Assembly (NCBI GenBank): GCA_963713965.1
Contig: OY970217.1
Coordinates: 2,542,001-2,606,000 of the forward strand
Source of the DNA: CALAGB01 sp963713965
GTDB taxonomy: Bacteria; Chloroflexota; Chloroflexia; Thermomicrobiales; Thermomicrobiaceae
Length of the DNA stretch: 64,000 bases
Reading direction: 5' to 3'
In this document: piece by piece, positions 35,492 through 45,007 of the stretch
Layout: each line of letters begins with the position of its first letter
Position numbering within the stretch: the stretch's first letter is position 1
Translations under genes and position numbers: made by a program
Notes under the pieces: model-generated
Seen by the model: the letters and a program-made list of their open reading frames with translations, nothing else
The model's database searches: none
What the model was told of the DNA's origin: nothing

Positions 35492-36475
35492 ATGCAGCAG
35501 AACGCGCAGTCGGAGGACGAGGAGGAACGTGGACGCCATCGCTCCTGGCTCCGCACGGTCGCGATGATAATTTTGGTCCTGCTGCTGCTCATTGTGGTCG
35601 TCATCGTCGGGGTCGGCTGGTACGCCTCGGGTCGCGCCATCCATCCCGGCCAGAACGTCTACGACTGGTCGCTCAGCGACTATCCCAATCTGAACGCTGA
35701 GCCGGTGACGTTCAAGACTCGAGATGGCGTTACCCTGGCCGGCCGGTTCTTCGCCGGGTCCAGCCAGACGACTATCATCCTGTCGCACGGTTACGGTGAC
35801 GATCAGGATCAGATGATCCCTTGGGCCGATTTTCTCAACCGCGCCGGGTTCAGCGTCTTCACCTACGACATGCGCGAGCGTGGGCAGAGTGGCGGCGGTG
35901 CAGTCACGCTCGGTGCTAAAGAGCAGACTGACCTGGCCTCGGCCGTCGATTACCTGGTGACGCGCACGGACGTGGACCCGAACCGAATCGGTGCGCTGGG
36001 CGTCTCACTGGGTGGCTCGGTCACGATACTGGCAGCGGCCCGCGACAAACGCATCGGTGCGATCGTCGACGACAGCGGCTTCAGCGCCGCGTCAAACGTT
36101 ATCTCGACCAGCTTCGAGAAGTTCCTGCACATCCCCGCGTTCCCCTTCGCGCCGGTGACGGTGAAGATCGCCGAGTGGCGCACCGGAGCCAGCGTGCATC
36201 AGGTGCGCCCTGTAAAGGTGATCGGAAGCATCAGCCCGCGACCGATCTTCATCATCCACGGCACGGCCGACACGGTCGTGCCCCCGGAGAACAGTGAGCA
36301 AAACTTCGACGCCGCCGGACAGCCGAAACAGATCTGGTGGGTACCCGGAGCCGGGCACGTCGAAGCGCGCACGCTGGACCCCAACGAATATCAGCTCCGC
36401 GTCATCCAGTTCTTCCACCAGTCTCTGGACGTCTCCATCGCGGAGACGGATGCGAGAGCGGCCACCACGTCCTAA
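35492..36475 (+). CDS. Membrane-anchored alpha/beta hydrolase
   Basis: The protein has 327 residues with an N-terminal cytosolic tail of about 22 residues (acidic then basic), one membrane helix at about 23-43 (MIILVLLLLIVVVIVGVGWY), and an exported hydrolase domain. The nucleophile elbow is GVSLGG (Ser172), the acid is Asp260 (HGTADTVVPP) and the base is His289 (GAGHVEA). The fold resembles the BD-FAE/COG1073 group of esterases. The reading frame is open back to 35228, but ATG 35492 sits directly before the tail and helix and is the plausible start. The substrate is unknown. Confidence 0.85.
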   Translation: MQQNAQSEDEEERGRHRSWLRTVAMIILVLLLLIVVVIVGVGWYASGRAIHPGQNVYDWSLSDYPNLNAEPVTFKTRDGVTLAGRFFAGSSQTTIILSHGYGDDQDQMIPWADFLNRAGFSVFTYDMRERGQSGGGAVTLGAKEQTDLASAVDYLVTRTDVDPNRIGALGVSLGGSVTILAAARDKRIGAIVDDSGFSAASNVISTSFEKFLHIPAFPFAPVTVKIAEWRTGASVHQVRPVKVIGSISPRPIFIIHGTADTVVPPENSEQNFDAAGQPKQIWWVPGAGHVEARTLDPNEYQLRVIQFFHQSLDVSIAETDARAATTS

Positions 36476-36669
36476 TGTGGAGGTCGCTCGCTCGCGGATT
36501 GCTCTCTCCGCCGGAAGGATCTGATCTCCAGCACGACAATCTCCGATCCGCACACCAGCATCAGCGGGATGTCGACGCAGTGATTGAGCACCCGCTACTT
36601 TAGGGATCGAAACCGGTCTTGAACGAAGTGGCCAACATCACGGATTCAACGCACCGCGGAAGGATGAAC

Positions 36670-37473
36670 ATGAGCGCCGGAATTGGACGGTGTCTGGACG
36701 TGAATGGAGTCACCCTCTTCTGCGAACAGTTTGGCGACGGCGAACCGCTCGTCCTGTTGCACGGCGGGCTGGGTAGCGGGCGCGATTGGGAGCATCTGGT
36801 CGGTGACCTTGCACTCGAATTCCACGTCGTGACCATCGATGTTCGGGGCCACGGGCGCTCAAGCAACCCGTCCGGTCAGCTCACCTATCCATTGATCGCT
36901 GAGGACATCGCGCTGGCAATTGCTGCGCTTGGGATCGAGCGACCGTTCGTGGCGGGCTGGAGCGACGGCGGTCAACACGTGCTGCAACTGGGGAGCCACT
37001 ATCCGGCTCTGGCGCGAGGGCTTCTGGTTGGAGCGGCGGATTTCCGCGTTACCGCCGAATCACGCGAGTGGGTACGCAAGTTCTTCGGTATGGATGCCCA
37101 AGGCCGGATAGACCTGGCCGGGCTGGACGAGAATCTGGGTGATTCCGCTCCGCGCTACCACGCCAAGCATCCCGAAGGTGACGAGCAATGGAGGACCGTG
37201 GCGGAGCAGACGGCGCGCCTCTGGCTCGACTACCAGGGAATGACCCACGAGGAGTTCCAGCGGATTCAGGTGCCGACGCTGGTTATGGTTGGCGATCGAG
37301 ACGAGGATGTGCCGGTCGAGGACGCCGTCGGCATGTACCGCGCGATCTCCAATGCCGAATTAGCCGTCTGCCCGAACGCGGACCACTTCACCCCCTGGCG
37401 GCAGTCCGACTGGCTGATCACCACGATGCGCACGTTTCTGCGTCGAGTCCTGGATCACCGGGCCGAACGCTGA
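36670..37473 (+). CDS. Alpha/beta hydrolase
   Basis: This is a soluble hydrolase of 267 residues. The oxyanion region is LVLLHGGLGSGRDW, the strand-helix turn is VVTIDVRGHGRSS, and the nucleophile elbow is AGWSDGGQHVLQLG (Ser in GWSDGG). The acid lies in VGDRDEDVPVEDAV and the base His in CPNADHFTPWRQ. The pattern fits the large COG0596 family (peroxidase-, lipase- and dehalogenase-like); with a Ser nucleophile it is an esterase or acyl hydrolase rather than a dehalogenase. GGAAGGA lies 6 nt before ATG 36670; ATG 36664 is an alternative. It follows the membrane-anchored hydrolase with a 194-bp gap. Confidence 0.88.
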   Translation: MSAGIGRCLDVNGVTLFCEQFGDGEPLVLLHGGLGSGRDWEHLVGDLALEFHVVTIDVRGHGRSSNPSGQLTYPLIAEDIALAIAALGIERPFVAGWSDGGQHVLQLGSHYPALARGLLVGAADFRVTAESREWVRKFFGMDAQGRIDLAGLDENLGDSAPRYHAKHPEGDEQWRTVAEQTARLWLDYQGMTHEEFQRIQVPTLVMVGDRDEDVPVEDAVGMYRAISNAELAVCPNADHFTPWRQSDWLITTMRTFLRRVLDHRAER

Positions 37474-37545
37474 GGCGTAGATCATGTCATTACGCGACGG
37501 CGACCACGTCGATTTTTGATCCTCAACTGAGTGAAGTCGGGTTAA

Positions 37546-37570
37546 GGATCTCTGTCGAAGAGAGAGATCC
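37546..37570. repeat. Short hairpin in the 37474-37758 gap
   Basis: GGATCTCT (37546-37553) pairs with AGAGATCC (37563-37570) around a GTCGAAGAG loop. No T-tract follows, so it is not a convincing terminator. The sequence resembles the GTCGAAGGATCTC arm at 29696-29733. Nothing else was seen in this gap. Confidence 0.4.
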
Positions 37571-37758
37571 GATGCCGTACCTTTGCACTCGGTCCGCCGA
37601 AACATCTCGAATCAGCGAGCCATGATCGCTCGTGGCCGTTTTATCGGGGATTCATCATAGGTTGGTGGTGTACGTTCACTTCCCAACGCGGTAGACTCTT
37701 GGGCGCCGATCGTTCACACTCCCATCCACGGACCAGCGCTCAAATAGTTGGGGACCTG

Positions 37759-40700
37759 ATGGCGACAGCATCTGCCAGCCCGATTGAAGAGACCGAGTCA
37801 CAGGACGTAAAACCGGCCACTCTGGTGGCGCGCCAACGGGTGATCGCCTACGTCGTGCTCTTCATCGCGGTGGCGTTCAGCTTCGTGACTCTCCTGCCCG
37901 AGGCTACGATTCACATCCCCCCGCTGAACGACAACGTCCTGCACGTTCTTGCGGCGAAGCAGACCGCCGAAGCCTGGTCGGCTGGGAAGAATCCTACGGA
38001 TCCGTGGCTCGCGCCGATCGGTCTGGGCTACCCGTTGGCTCACCACTACCAGCACCTCGAATATGTGCCCGTGGCGGCGATTTACATACTTGCGCGACAC
38101 GCCATCTCGATCCAATCGATCATCGAATGGTCGACCGTGCTCCTTCTGGCACTCTTTCCTCTGTCGATCTATTACTCAATGCGACGCTTTGGCTTCGACT
38201 ACTTGGCCGCCGCTTTCGGTGGCATGGCTGCGCCGTTGATCGCCACCAACGCGCTGTACGGGCTCGACTTCTCGAGCTACGTCTGGCGTGGCTATGGCCT
38301 CTACACTCAACTCTGGGGAATGTTCCTGCTGCCGTTGGCGCTGGCGGCGGGCTATCGCCTCGTCCGTGATGGACGTGGCTACGCCCTGTCGGCCCTCCTC
38401 CTGACGGTCACGATGCTCTGCCACACCGTTTACGGCTATATGGCGGTCATCTCGCTCGCGATCATCACGCTGTTGGTGGCGTTCGACGGCGGAAGAGCGA
38501 AGTTCTGGTCATCACTCTGGCAAGCTGGTCGGCGATTCGTCCTGTTGATCGTCTTGACGGCATTGGCCGGCTCCTACTTCTTCGTTCCCTTCCTCCTCGA
38601 CGGCGACTACATGAACCGAAGCGTCTGGGAGCTCTCGAGCAAATACAACTCGTACGGCGCATCCTGGGTGCTGAAGACCACCGCCAAAGGGGACATATTC
38701 GACTACCACCGGTTGCCGATCCTGACCGCGCTGGTAGCCGTGGGGTTGGTCGTCTGCCTGGTGCGCTGGCGAGAACCGCGCTACCGATTGCCGATAGTCC
38801 TTTTCGGTGCCTGGACGGCGCTCTACTTCGGTCGACCGACCTGGGGAGTGCTGCTCAAAGCTCTGCCGCTCAGTTCCGAGCTCCACTTCCATCGGCTGAT
38901 CGGCGGAGAGCAACTGGGAGGTTTGCTGCTGATCGGCGTGGCGCTGGCCGCTCCCTGGCCGTGGCTGCTGCGACAGAAGAGCGTGCTGCCAGCCGTAGGC
39001 GCGGCGTTCTTGTGTGCGTTGATCCTCTTTCCGGCATTCCATGACCGGGCCAACTTCCTCTCCTACAACGTCACGCTGATGCACCGGAACCAGGATGAGA
39101 TTGCGGTCGAGCAGCCGCAGCTCACCGCGCTTTTCACGACGCTGCGCAGCCTTCCTCCTGGTCGCGTGTATGCCGGCCTTGCGGGAAACTGGGGCAAGAA
39201 CTACCGCGTCGGTGATATCCCAATGTACGGGCTGCTCCAGGACCAGGGCTTCGACATGGTCGGGTTCCTCTACCACGCCCTTTCATTGAACTCCGACGTC
39301 GAGGTCCTCTTCAACGACCAGAACCAGAGCGAATACAACCTCTTCAACGTGCGCTACGTGGTCGCTCCGGCCAACCACGCGTTCCCGAGCTTCGTGAAAC
39401 CGATCGGGACCTTTGGCACCAACGTCCTCTACCAGGTCGACACGACCGGTTATTTCGACCTGGTAGCGTCGCCGCTCGCGCTCACGGGGAACAAAGGCGA
39501 TTTCTACCCGGCGGCGTCGAGTTGGATCAACGGTCCGGAGCCGGGACTCAAGCAGGAGCCGCAGGTCGTGCTCGACGGCAGCACGCCTTCAACTCCGTCG
39601 GTGCCACTGACGCTCGCGTCTCCCGTCGTTTCGCGGCCGTTGAGTGACACGCAAGAGCCACAAGGCACCATTACCGACGAACAGGTGGGCAAGCTCGGCT
39701 CGTACGCCGCCACGATCGACGTGAGTGCGCCGACCATGGTGATGGTCAAGGTGACCTACCATCCCGGATGGCACGTCACGATTGACGGCAATACGGTTGA
39801 GCCGGTCATGCTGATGCCCAGCTTTGTCGGGATTCCGGTTCCGGCGGGGACGCACAGTGTGCAGCTCACCTATGAATCAGGCAGCTTGCGTGATTTGCTG
39901 GGGATCTTCGGCATTGTCCTGTTGGGTTTGACGGCCGTGGCCGAGCGCCGCCGTAGTTTGCTCGACCGGCAGATTGCCCGGATGTTGAGTTCAGGGCCGG
40001 CCACTACCGTCAAAGGATGGATCGATGAGGATCGCGAATCGTCAGAGCCGATCCCCTGGCTTCAAACGCTGCGGAACCACGCTCCGTATCTTGCCGTGGT
40101 GGCTGGCGTCGCGTTCCTGGCGGGCCTCCCTCTGCTGCAGTTGAAACTTATGGGCGGGCACGACTCGCTCGAATATCTGCCACGGAGCGAGGAGTTCTAC
40201 AAGCTGCTGTCGTTCGGGCATTGGTTCCCGCGCTGGGCGCCCGATCTCAGTGGCGGTCGCGGTCAGCCCTTCTTCAACTTCAATCCGCCACTCATCTACT
40301 ACCTGATTTCTGCTTTCCACTTCGTTGGATTCAGCTTCATCGCGGCGCAGGATCTGGCGCTCTTCTTGCTGCTGATCCTTTCGGCGGGCGGGATGTATCT
40401 GCTGGCGAGCTCATTCTTTGGTCCGCGTGGTGGAGTGATCTCGGTAGCCGCGTACCTGTTCGCACCCTACTTTCTGGTGGCGCTCTACGTCCGTCATGCA
40501 CTGGCCGACTACGCTGCCTTTGCCTTCCTCCCATTTCTCGTTTGGGGCGTCGTCTGGTTCGCCGAGCGCGGAGGATGGCACCGGCTGGTCATCGGCGCCG
40601 TGGCTCTGTCGCTGCTTACTCTGAGCAGCAATCCCGTGACGCTCATTTCTTTTCCAGCGTTGCTGGTGCTCGTCGCTAGCATTGCCTATCTGCGACGGAA

Positions 40701-43551
40701 TCTTGTCGCGCTCGCCCGCGGTGCCTGGTGCGTGGGACTGGGCCTGGGGCTCTCCGCATTCTTCTGGTTGCCAGCGCTCGTGGAGCGCAAGTATGTTCAT
40801 TTGTCGCGTTTGCTCGAAGGAGCGCTCCGCTACGAGAACCACTTCGTCTATTTCCGGCAGCTGATCTATTCAAAGTGGGGATATGGGTTCTCCGTCCCGG
40901 GAACCGGTGACGGGATGAGCTTCGAGGTCGGCCCCATCCACGTCATACTGCTGTTGTTCGTCGCGGCCACGCTCTTCTGGGAACTCCGGGCCGTAAAGCG
41001 CGTGAAGCTGATGCTCGTCGTGATGGGGCTGTGGACGGTCGCCGCGGCCTATTTCAGTACTAATCTATCGCGGCCCTTCTGGGATCAGTTCAGCCTGCTG
41101 CAGTATCTCGAGTTCCCGTGGCGTTTCATGACACTGGTGGCGTTCGCCAGTGCGTTCGTGGCGGGCGGCGTCGGGCTTCTTACAAGGGATCGGCCGAGAT
41201 TCGCCACACCGCTGACTGTCGCTCTCGTCCTCCTCTTTGTGGCGTTCGGTATCAGCCACGCTCATCCTCCGAAGTATCAGAGCGTGACCGACGCTGATTA
41301 CAGCCCGAATGTGATCGCGCAGCGCAACCTGGCAGTGACGACGGCACAGGAGTATCAGCCGATCTGGGTGCAGCAGCAACTGACTCAGCCGGTGAGCGAG
41401 CCGGTCTCCTTCGCGCAAGGGAACGGCGCGTCCGTGGCCATTCCCGGCTCGACCGCCACCGATCAGCGCTACCTCGTGAATGTCACCGAGCCGTCCTCAT
41501 TGCGTCTCAACACCGACTATTTTCCGGGCTGGCGGCTCAAGGTGAACGGGGCCGTCACACCCATCAACACCAGCGATCCAACTGGGGTCATCTCATTGGT
41601 GTTACAGCCGGGCCAATACGTCGTTGAGCTCGCCTTCCACAATACGCCAGTGCGGACGTGGAGCGCGATCCTCTCCTGGCTGACACTCCTCATTCTGATC
41701 CTGAGCGTCGTCGGTTCCGTCGAAGGTCCCTGGTCCGGATGGCGCGGTTACAGGCGACTGGTTGGCTGGATGACCATGGAACCTGACGTCGTCGATGAAG
41801 ATGAGAACGTCGAATTGGCCAGAGACGAGAAGTGGCAAACGACCGAGCCATTTCCGGTGATTACGCCAGCCAACGGCGTCGTCGCTGGCGACGTCAGCCC
41901 AGCCGGGCTCGATCTGGCGTCGGTGCGGTCCGCCGTCAGCCGACGCGTCGACATGCTTCGGCCCATCCCTCGGGAGTCGGGCGTTGCCCATTTCCGAGTC
42001 CCCTTCTCGCTGAAGGCGGGCATCTATCTCTGTTTTCTCGCCCTTTATCTCGTCATCACCCCCGGACACTTCTTTTCGACCGATGAAGTCGCCGTCTATC
42101 TCACAACGCAAAGCCTTGCAACTCACCACTCTCTCGAGATCAAACCGATCTTCAACACAGTTGCTGGACGTCACGGAGCCTACTACGGCCGCTATGGATT
42201 GCTGCAATCGGTCCTCTCTATTCCGCTCTACGCCGTGGGCGCAGCCGCCAATCACATTTCATCGCCTACAACACGGGCGATCTTGGCGGGACCGGATCTC
42301 AGAGATTGGGGTGGGAGCGTTCCCATCTTTTTCGTCTCTCTCTTCAACGCCTTCGTGACGCCGCTGACCTGTGTCCTCATCTTTCTCTTCTCGCTGCGGC
42401 TGGGTTATCGACGTGGCGTGGCGCTGGCGGTCATGATTCTCTTTGGCGTGTCGACGCTCGCGTTCACCTACGCCAGCACCTACTTTCAGCATGCGCTCGA
42501 GTCCTTCCTCGTGCTGCTGACCGTTTACCTCCTCTTCATTCAGCGAGATCGGCCGTCATTGCGATCCGCGGTTCTGGCTGGTCTACCTCTGGGCCTGGCG
42601 ATCCTGACCCGCCTCAACGTGGCGCTGACCGTCCCCGTCTTCGCCCTGTACGTCTTCTTCGTCTCCAGTCACTGGGATGGGCAGGTGAACGATGAGCGAA
42701 CAGAACAGGTTGCGCCGTTACGGCAATTGCTGCGCCGCGTGCAGCGCCCATTCGAAGGTATACCGTTCGCTGATTGGTGGTCGATAACCGTGACACGCTG
42801 CGTGGTCGGATTCCTGATCGCGCCCGTCGCGGCCACGATGCTCTTTCTGGCGCTCAACGAGTATCGCTTTAGCACAGTGCGTGACCCCGGCGTTCGCAAC
42901 ATTTCACATGGATCACTCGATATCTTCGTCGGTCTGTATGGGAACCTGGTCAGCCCTGGACGCAGCATCTTTCTTTATTCACCGCCGCTGATCCTGGCGC
43001 TCTTTGGCGCTTGGCGCTTCTACCAGCGTTTCCATGCCGAGACGCTGCTCATCGCGGGCCTTGTCGCCGTCTATCTGACGCTCTACTCAATCCCAACGGA
43101 CTGGGACGGCGGTTGGTCGTTCGGACCCCGGTATCTACTGGCGCTTGTCCCGCTGCTGGTCTTGCCGCTAGGAGAGTTTCTGACCAGCCCCTGGCGCTGG
43201 CGCGTTGCCGTCGTGATTGGCTTGCTAGGCGCCGGTATTCAGATCGTGGGATCGACGGTCAACGTGAGCTACGTCTACTGGGACTGGCTGAACATGCACC
43301 TGTCGCCGGCCAATGCGTTTCTCTTTTCGCCCAGCCTATCGGCTATCCCGACGCACACGCGCGACCTGTTCGCGGGTAAGCATGTCGATGTTTGGGTCAT
43401 CTGGGTGGCGCGGAACTACGGCGTAAGCGCGATGGTTGGGATCATCGGGATGTGTCTGGCTATCCTGTCGGTCGGCCTGATCTTGGCGAGTGGTGAGATG
43501 GGCCGCAGGGGTGCTTCAGCGTCAACGCGCACCCGGCAAGTCGCCGAATAG
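37759..43551 (+). CDS. Giant polytopic membrane protein: two YfhO-like modules plus a GT39-like module
   Basis: The protein has 1930 residues and roughly three dozen hydrophobic spans. Module 1 (about 1-740) and module 2 (about 770-1330) share one plan: an N-terminal transmembrane block with an acidic catalytic-type loop (LNDNVLHVLAAKQTAEAW; LMGGHDSLEYLPRSEEFY), further membrane spans, then an extracytoplasmic beta-rich segment. That segment contains YHPGWHVTIDG (from residue 667) or YFPGWRLKVNG (from 1254) and is closed by one membrane span. This is the layout of YfhO-type and 6-pyruvoyl-tetrahydropterin-synthase-related membrane proteins. Module 3 (about 1410-1930) resembles a GT39/PMT-like GT-C transferase, with FFSTDEVAVYLTTQSLA. 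It may transfer lipid-linked sugars outside the membrane. ATG 37759 has GGGGACC upstream. Confidence 0.75.
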   Translation: MATASASPIEETESQDVKPATLVARQRVIAYVVLFIAVAFSFVTLLPEATIHIPPLNDNVLHVLAAKQTAEAWSAGKNPTDPWLAPIGLGYPLAHHYQHLEYVPVAAIYILARHAISIQSIIEWSTVLLLALFPLSIYYSMRRFGFDYLAAAFGGMAAPLIATNALYGLDFSSYVWRGYGLYTQLWGMFLLPLALAAGYRLVRDGRGYALSALLLTVTMLCHTVYGYMAVISLAIITLLVAFDGGRAKFWSSLWQAGRRFVLLIVLTALAGSYFFVPFLLDGDYMNRSVWELSSKYNSYGASWVLKTTAKGDIFDYHRLPILTALVAVGLVVCLVRWREPRYRLPIVLFGAWTALYFGRPTWGVLLKALPLSSELHFHRLIGGEQLGGLLLIGVALAAPWPWLLRQKSVLPAVGAAFLCALILFPAFHDRANFLSYNVTLMHRNQDEIAVEQPQLTALFTTLRSLPPGRVYAGLAGNWGKNYRVGDIPMYGLLQDQGFDMVGFLYHALSLNSDVEVLFNDQNQSEYNLFNVRYVVAPANHAFPSFVKPIGTFGTNVLYQVDTTGYFDLVASPLALTGNKGDFYPAASSWINGPEPGLKQEPQVVLDGSTPSTPSVPLTLASPVVSRPLSDTQEPQGTITDEQVGKLGSYAATIDVSAPTMVMVKVTYHPGWHVTIDGNTVEPVMLMPSFVGIPVPAGTHSVQLTYESGSLRDLLGIFGIVLLGLTAVAERRRSLLDRQIARMLSSGPATTVKGWIDEDRESSEPIPWLQTLRNHAPYLAVVAGVAFLAGLPLLQLKLMGGHDSLEYLPRSEEFYKLLSFGHWFPRWAPDLSGGRGQPFFNFNPPLIYYLISAFHFVGFSFIAAQDLALFLLLILSAGGMYLLASSFFGPRGGVISVAAYLFAPYFLVALYVRHALADYAAFAFLPFLVWGVVWFAERGGWHRLVIGAVALSLLTLSSNPVTLISFPALLVLVASIAYLRRNLVALARGAWCVGLGLGLSAFFWLPALVERKYVHLSRLLEGALRYENHFVYFRQLIYSKWGYGFSVPGTGDGMSFEVGPIHVILLLFVAATLFWELRAVKRVKLMLVVMGLWTVAAAYFSTNLSRPFWDQFSLLQYLEFPWRFMTLVAFASAFVAGGVGLLTRDRPRFATPLTVALVLLFVAFGISHAHPPKYQSVTDADYSPNVIAQRNLAVTTAQEYQPIWVQQQLTQPVSEPVSFAQGNGASVAIPGSTATDQRYLVNVTEPSSLRLNTDYFPGWRLKVNGAVTPINTSDPTGVISLVLQPGQYVVELAFHNTPVRTWSAILSWLTLLILILSVVGSVEGPWSGWRGYRRLVGWMTMEPDVVDEDENVELARDEKWQTTEPFPVITPANGVVAGDVSPAGLDLASVRSAVSRRVDMLRPIPRESGVAHFRVPFSLKAGIYLCFLALYLVITPGHFFSTDEVAVYLTTQSLATHHSLEIKPIFNTVAGRHGAYYGRYGLLQSVLSIPLYAVGAAANHISSPTTRAILAGPDLRDWGGSVPIFFVSLFNAFVTPLTCVLIFLFSLRLGYRRGVALAVMILFGVSTLAFTYASTYFQHALESFLVLLTVYLLFIQRDRPSLRSAVLAGLPLGLAILTRLNVALTVPVFALYVFFVSSHWDGQVNDERTEQVAPLRQLLRRVQRPFEGIPFADWWSITVTRCVVGFLIAPVAATMLFLALNEYRFSTVRDPGVRNISHGSLDIFVGLYGNLVSPGRSIFLYSPPLILALFGAWRFYQRFHAETLLIAGLVAVYLTLYSIPTDWDGGWSFGPRYLLALVPLLVLPLGEFLTSPWRWRVAVVIGLLGAGIQIVGSTVNVSYVYWDWLNMHLSPANAFLFSPSLSAIPTHTRDLFAGKHVDVWVIWVARNYGVSAMVGIIGMCLAILSVGLILASGEMGRRGASASTRTRQVAE

Positions 43552-43715
43552 CGAGACTGGCCCCGTCTTCCGCTTCGAGCACGGAATCCAATTGTTCAGC
43601 TCCAGTCCCTGAACTCGGGGCGAGCGGCGAGCTAACCATTGGCGCGACAAGCTGAAGAACGATACGGGTACTGACGTGCGAATCACGCTCGCTCAGAGGT
43701 GAGCGCGGAGCGCGA

Positions 43716-43755
43716 ACAAAAGAGAGAGGTTGGCCGGACACCCGGCCAACCTCTC
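43716..43755 (-). terminator. Rho-independent terminator of the collagen-repeat gene
   Basis: A perfect 14-bp stem, GAGAGGTTGGCCGG (43724-43737) with CCGGCCAACCTCTC (43742-43755), has a 4-nt loop. On the minus strand it is followed by TCTTTTGTT. It begins 28 bp beyond the stop at 43784. The rest of 43552-43783 shows nothing. Confidence 0.85.
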
Positions 43756-43783
43756 GTTTCGGCTACCTTGAACGAGATCGCGT

Positions 43784-44680
43784 CTATGGCGGCGGCAGCT
43801 GACTTCCGTCATGCTCGCAGATCGCGTAGACCGTGAACGGCGAGTATGCAGAACCGGTCCAGCCGATCGGCGTATCCCCATCCATCGCCGGCATGCTGGT
43901 CTTCAACGCGCCGGGGAAGATGCTCGTGTTGATCGAAACTCCACCACCCGTGGCAACGTCACCAGAGTCGCAGTAAACGGTCTGGTTGACCAGGCCGAAG
44001 CCTGTGCCCTGAGCACTCACCACGTAGTGGGAGATGTCAGGAGAGCCAAGCGGGCCGGAGGGGCCGCTCGGGCCAGTGTCGCCAGCCGGGCCGGATGGAC
44101 CGGTATCACCCTGAATGCCCGTGGTACCAGTTGGGCCTTGAACACCGGTATCACCTTGCGGTCCACTTGGACCAGACGGGCCGGTATCGCCCGTTGTTCC
44201 AGTTGGACCCTGGATACCCGTGTCACCGGTGGCGCCCGTCGTACCAGTTGGGCCTGACGGTCCAGTATCGCCCTGGATGCCTTGTGTACCGGTAGCGCCG
44301 GTCAGACCTGTCGCTCCAGTGTCACCAGCCGGGCCGGACGGACCCTGGATGCCGGTTTCGCCGCTCGGACCCTGAACACCGGTGTCACCCTGCGGGCCGC
44401 TCGGGCCGGTGTCACCAGCCGGTCCAGTTGCGCCTGTCGGTCCCATCGGACCGCTCGGGCCTCCATCGGTGTTCCACCACAGCGGCGTCTCGTATGACAC
44501 ACACTGAGAGGTCGACTGCACGATGCGAATCGTGCCGACGTAATTCACGCATGCGTAAACCGTCGGCGGATTTGACGGTGTCGCCTCAGCGATCAAAATA
44601 CCGCCGCCTAACGCGAGAAGGGCAGCAACGGGAATTGCCACCAGCATTCTCGTCTTGGTGATGAACCGTTTGAACTTCAT
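43784..44680 (-). CDS. Secreted/surface protein with collagen-like Gly-X-Y repeats
   Basis: The protein has 298 residues. A membrane helix or signal anchor lies at about 12-31 (MLVAIPVAALLALGGGILIA). A short domain with Cys44 and Cys60 is followed by an uninterrupted run of 47 Gly-X-Y triplets (residues 74-214), rich in GPS, GDT, GPT and GIQ. An 80-residue C-terminal domain with DSGDVATGGGVSI and two cysteines ends the protein. Collagen-like bacterial proteins form surface triple helices; Thr and Asp enrichment is normal without hydroxyproline. ATG 44680 has AAGGAG upstream and is preferred over TTG 44704. It is monocistronic, with its own terminator. The DNA repeats explain the long open frames on other strands. 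Confidence 0.85.
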   Translation of the reverse strand: MKFKRFITKTRMLVAIPVAALLALGGGILIAEATPSNPPTVYACVNYVGTIRIVQSTSQCVSYETPLWWNTDGGPSGPMGPTGATGPAGDTGPSGPQGDTGVQGPSGETGIQGPSGPAGDTGATGLTGATGTQGIQGDTGPSGPTGTTGATGDTGIQGPTGTTGDTGPSGPSGPQGDTGVQGPTGTTGIQGDTGPSGPAGDTGPSGPSGPLGSPDISHYVVSAQGTGFGLVNQTVYCDSGDVATGGGVSINTSIFPGALKTSMPAMDGDTPIGWTGSAYSPFTVYAICEHDGSQLPPP

Positions 44681-44949
44681 CCACTCGTCTCCTTGCAGAG
44701 GCAAAAGTGTTGCCGATGATCCCGGTGGATCAGAAAGCCTGATCTATGCGTAAGCACCTCCCGTTCTCCTTTTCCCCCTAGCTCTCACCAGATGAAAGAA
44801 GAAATGCGATCACTAAATTATAGGGATAAGTGCGAGATGGCCCCTTGTCAATATGTATCCAGTGTATTACGAAGCTGCCGTACGGACAATAGCCAGATAG
44901 GACGACTTTGGCGGAAAATTTGGCTATTTAGGTGGAAGAGACACGGCTA

Positions 44950-44980
44950 GGGCCGCTCAATTTCTCGAGCGGCCCCGTTG
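44950..44980. terminator. Hairpin between the collagen gene and the flotillin gene
   Basis: GGGCCGCTC (44950-44958) pairs with GAGCGGCCC (44967-44975) around an AATTTCTC loop. It lies about 32 bp beyond the flotillin stop (minus strand) and may end that operon, but no T-run follows on that strand. The remainder of 44705-45007 is AT-richer promoter-like DNA for the collagen gene; no gene was seen. Confidence 0.5.
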
Positions 44981-45007
44981 TTCATTTTCGCCTGGAGTGC
45001 TGTCCCG

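Noticed and set aside
44041..44480. CRISPR-like regular repeat pattern
   Set aside because: The repetition is codon-scale (Gly-X-Y) inside the collagen-like gene, without uniform repeat and spacer lengths.
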